A stretch of DNA of 51,932 nucleotides from Oscillospiraceae bacterium. GTDB taxonomy: Bacteria > Bacillota > Clostridia > Oscillospirales > Acutalibacteraceae. The notes beneath the pieces are model-generated. The model was not told the origin of the DNA, ran no database searches, and worked only from the letters and a program-made list of their open reading frames with translations. Numbering within the stretch: position 1 is the first letter of the stretch; each line of letters starts with the position of its first letter. The translations under genes and the position numbers were made by a program. Where the stretch lies: NCBI GenBank assembly GCA_015066635.1, contig SVOA01000009.1, positions 1 to 51,932 on the forward strand, written 5' to 3'. Below, in pieces: positions 50,400 through 51,932 of the stretch.

Positions 50400-50843
50400 A
50401 TGAAAAGAATTGTTATAATAGTATTGGCTTGTGCGCTTGCTTTCTGCTTTGCGTCCTGTTCGGATAACAGTACGGACAGAGCGATTAGCGGAATAGTTAA
50501 TCTGTGCAACGAGAAACGCGCAGAGGAGGGACTCGGCGCGCTTACACTTGATGAGAATCTGTCGCAGAACGCTTCGGTCAGAGCAGAGGAAACGGCACGG
50601 GAAGGATGCTTCAGCCATATACGTCCCGACGGAAGCGGCTGTTTTACGGCAATAACCTCCGACTACACCGCGGCGGGAGAAAATCTCGCCGAGGGCAAAC
50701 CCGACGCGCAGGAAATTGTTTCGGCATGGATGGCTTCCGAAGCGCATCGCAATAATATAATGAATAGGAACTTCGGCAAAATCGGACTTGCCTTTTATGA
50801 AAAGGACGGCGTTTATTACCTTGCCGCCCTCTTTACAGACTGA
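50400..50843 (+). CDS. CAP-domain lipoprotein
   Basis: Secreted lipoprotein of 147 aa. A signal peptide ends in the lipobox FASC, so the cysteine near residue 20 would be lipidated. The CAP domain follows (about 30-147) with the ordered motifs VNLCNEKRAEEGL, FSHIRPDGSG, AGENLAEG and HRNNIMNRNFGKIGLAFYEK. Function of bacterial CAP proteins is mostly unknown, some act in cell-surface or spore contexts. ATG at 50400 chosen because GAGG lies eight bases before it; another ATG at 50394 is only two bases from that site. Convergent with sleB. Confidence 0.92.
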   Translation: MKRIVIIVLACALAFCFASCSDNSTDRAISGIVNLCNEKRAEEGLGALTLDENLSQNASVRAEETAREGCFSHIRPDGSGCFTAITSDYTAAGENLAEGKPDAQEIVSAWMASEAHRNNIMNRNFGKIGLAFYEKDGVYYLAALFTD

Positions 50844-51539
50844 TTATTTGCAGAATCTGTGGTTGCCTATGGTAACTATCACGGGACGCGAAAACATCCA
50901 CGAGCTTGTTGTCTTGGCAGGATTATAATAGTATATCGCTCCGCCCGAGGGATCCCATCCGTTGATGGCATCACGGGCGGCTTTTTGCGCCGTGTCGTTG
51001 GGGGAAACATTCCAGTTGCTGTCCGTTACGCAGGTAAAAGCGCCTTTCTGATATACCACGCCCGATATAGTGTCGGGAAAAGACGGGTGCTCGACCCGGT
51101 TGAGTATTACCGCGCCTACGGCAACCTGTCCCGTGTACGGTTCGCCTCTGGACTCCGCCGCGATAACCTTTGCAAGCAGGTATATATCGTTGCTCGAATA
51201 TGCGCCCGAGGAGGACGCGCTTGATATGCCCATTGCCGCCAGAGTTTTCGGACCTGCAATTCCGTCAACGGTCAGACCGTTTTTTTGCTGAAAATACCTT
51301 ACGGCAGATCTCGTCTGCGCTCCGTAGATTCCGTCAACGCTTCCCGAGTAGTAGCCCCAGTTTTTAAGGCGCGTCTGAATTTTGCGCACTTCTTCTCCGC
51401 GTGAGCCGAGCCGCGACAGAACGTCGGCGTCTTCGGGACTCCTCTGCGTCATAAAAATTATAAGCGTGAATAATAATATAAATACGAGCAAGACTAAAAT
51501 CAGCTTTGCCCCCGATTTCATTGATGACGGCTGTCTCAT
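50844..51539 (-). CDS. sleB: Spore cortex-lytic enzyme SleB-type
   Basis: Cell-wall hydrolase of 231 aa. A membrane anchor/signal segment (about residues 10-30) is followed by a peptidoglycan-binding domain (RLGSRGEEVRKIQTRLKNWGYYSG to VDGIAGPKTLAAMG, about 40-108) and a Hydrolase_2 catalytic domain opening LAKVIAAESRGEPYTGQVAVGAVILNRVEHPSFP, with the catalytic Glu in AAES. In Bacillus and clostridia SleB degrades the spore cortex at germination. A ypeB partner gene is not visible next to it. Stop codons of this gene and the CAP lipoprotein face each other with no gap. Confidence 0.93.
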   Translation of the reverse strand: MRQPSSMKSGAKLILVLLVFILLFTLIIFMTQRSPEDADVLSRLGSRGEEVRKIQTRLKNWGYYSGSVDGIYGAQTRSAVRYFQQKNGLTVDGIAGPKTLAAMGISSASSSGAYSSNDIYLLAKVIAAESRGEPYTGQVAVGAVILNRVEHPSFPDTISGVVYQKGAFTCVTDSNWNVSPNDTAQKAARDAINGWDPSGGAIYYYNPAKTTSSWMFSRPVIVTIGNHRFCK

Positions 51540-51696
51540 TTTTTTGCCTCCGTTTTTTTGTTGTAATTAGTCTGTGCAAAGCTGATTTTTATATACATTT
51601 TTATTGAAAATTGTGGCTCTGTTCAGTGCCGACCACAATATATTCGGTGCTTAAAGTCGTACTCAAAAAATAACTAAAAAAAGTATAAAAATTTTG

Positions 51697-51725
51697 TTGA
51701 CAATTACAAAACACTGTGATATTAT
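51697..51725 (+). promoter_or_regulatory. rRNA-type promoter P1
   Basis: TTGACA (51697-51702), 17 bases, TATTAT (51720-51725). It lies within the 393-base gene-free end of the window (51540-51932). Confidence 0.75.
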
Positions 51726-51797
51726 ATCAAAGCTGTCCGAAGGGAGCAGTGCGTCAAAAACAACTTAATAAAGTTTAGATATTTTATGAATTTGTTC

Positions 51798-51827
51798 TTG
51801 ACAATGGCTCTGCGGGAGTGTTATAAT
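51798..51827 (+). promoter_or_regulatory. rRNA-type promoter P2
   Basis: TTGACA (51798-51803), 18 bases, TATAAT (51822-51827). The tandem arrangement with P1, 101 bases apart, is typical of ribosomal RNA operons. Confidence 0.8.
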
Positions 51828-51834
51828 ACAATTC

Positions 51835-51932
51835 CCGCCACCCTTAGAAGTGACGGCAAACCGAACCTTAAAAATTAAACAACGACGAAAAAGGAACCCT
51901 GAGATTCCGAGAGGAATTGAAGAAACAGAGCG
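51835..51932 (+). ncRNA. Probable 16S rRNA leader (gene outside window)
   Basis: After P2 the sequence contains GAACCTTAAAAATTAAACAACGACG, close to the GAACCTTGAAAACTAAACA-type block seen in Firmicutes rRNA leaders, and then GAAACAGAGCG at the window edge. The 16S gene itself is not present. A tRNA or other stable RNA cannot be excluded. Confidence 0.5.

Noticed and set aside
1-51932. CRISPR arrays, tRNA genes, toxin-antitoxin or phage-defence systems
   Set aside because: Reading both strands showed no regular spaced repeats, no tRNA-like cloverleaf sequences and no defence gene families.

Overview
The window looks like a chromosomal segment of an anaerobic, spore-forming Clostridia bacterium, most likely from the Oscillospirales/Ruminococcaceae side. 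The support is a SpoIID-type and a SleB-type sporulation protein, SLH-anchored surface protein, a 2[4Fe-4S] ferredoxin, a lysine riboswitch, AGGAGG ribosome binding sites, near-consensus sigma-A promoters and many A-rich/T-rich intrinsic terminators. The exact genus cannot be read from the sequence.

Layout. 1-2115 is the end of an integrated mobile element: a TnpW-like small protein and a large serine recombinase. 2329-6691 holds a GMP synthase ATP-pyrophosphatase without its glutaminase domain, then a convergent Lrp-pntAA-pntAB-pntB operon (proton-translocating transhydrogenase). 7010-9725 is a sialidase-fold exoprotein plus a metallophosphoesterase. 9853-13558 is a surface-glycan export operon (ABC permease, ABC ATPase, double GT2 glycosyltransferase), followed by a chimeric gene relic (13566-14040) in which the start of a VTC polyphosphate polymerase gene is joined out of frame to the end of a lamin-tail/CotH-type gene. 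14071-16361 is nadB-nadC. 16545-20606 has an SDR, an old-yellow-enzyme-type reductase and a Ca2+/Na+ antiporter. 20661-23141 has a DUF5684 membrane protein and a lysine-riboswitch-controlled NhaC-family transporter. 23254-27738 has a TSCPD protein, an OhrR-like regulator, a flavin reductase, uracil-DNA glycosylase and a DUF1846 protein with a terminator hairpin in its leader.

27816-38336 is mostly housekeeping: CAP-SLH surface protein, exonuclease III, HAD and HD hydrolases, SpoIID, citrate synthase, a membrane protein, AEC transporter, DNA polymerase III delta', RicT/YaaT and ferredoxin. 38403-48894 is a carbohydrate-utilisation island: a truncated P-loop kinase at its edge, an unassigned large glycosidase-like protein, GH31, a GPH-type sugar symporter with a long cytoplasmic tail, GH30 and GH2. 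A LacI-type palindrome sits in the GH31 promoter. 49092-51539 has an AI-2E-family permease, a CAP lipoprotein and SleB. The window ends with tandem strong promoters and a leader that look like the start of an rRNA operon; the 16S gene itself would lie just outside.

No CRISPR array, tRNA, toxin-antitoxin pair or recognisable defence system was found. The parts that deserve most attention are the VTC/lamin-tail deletion scar, the hairpin-terminator leader of the DUF1846 gene, the stand-alone GMP synthase PPase next to the element end, and the unassigned glycosidase in the sugar island.
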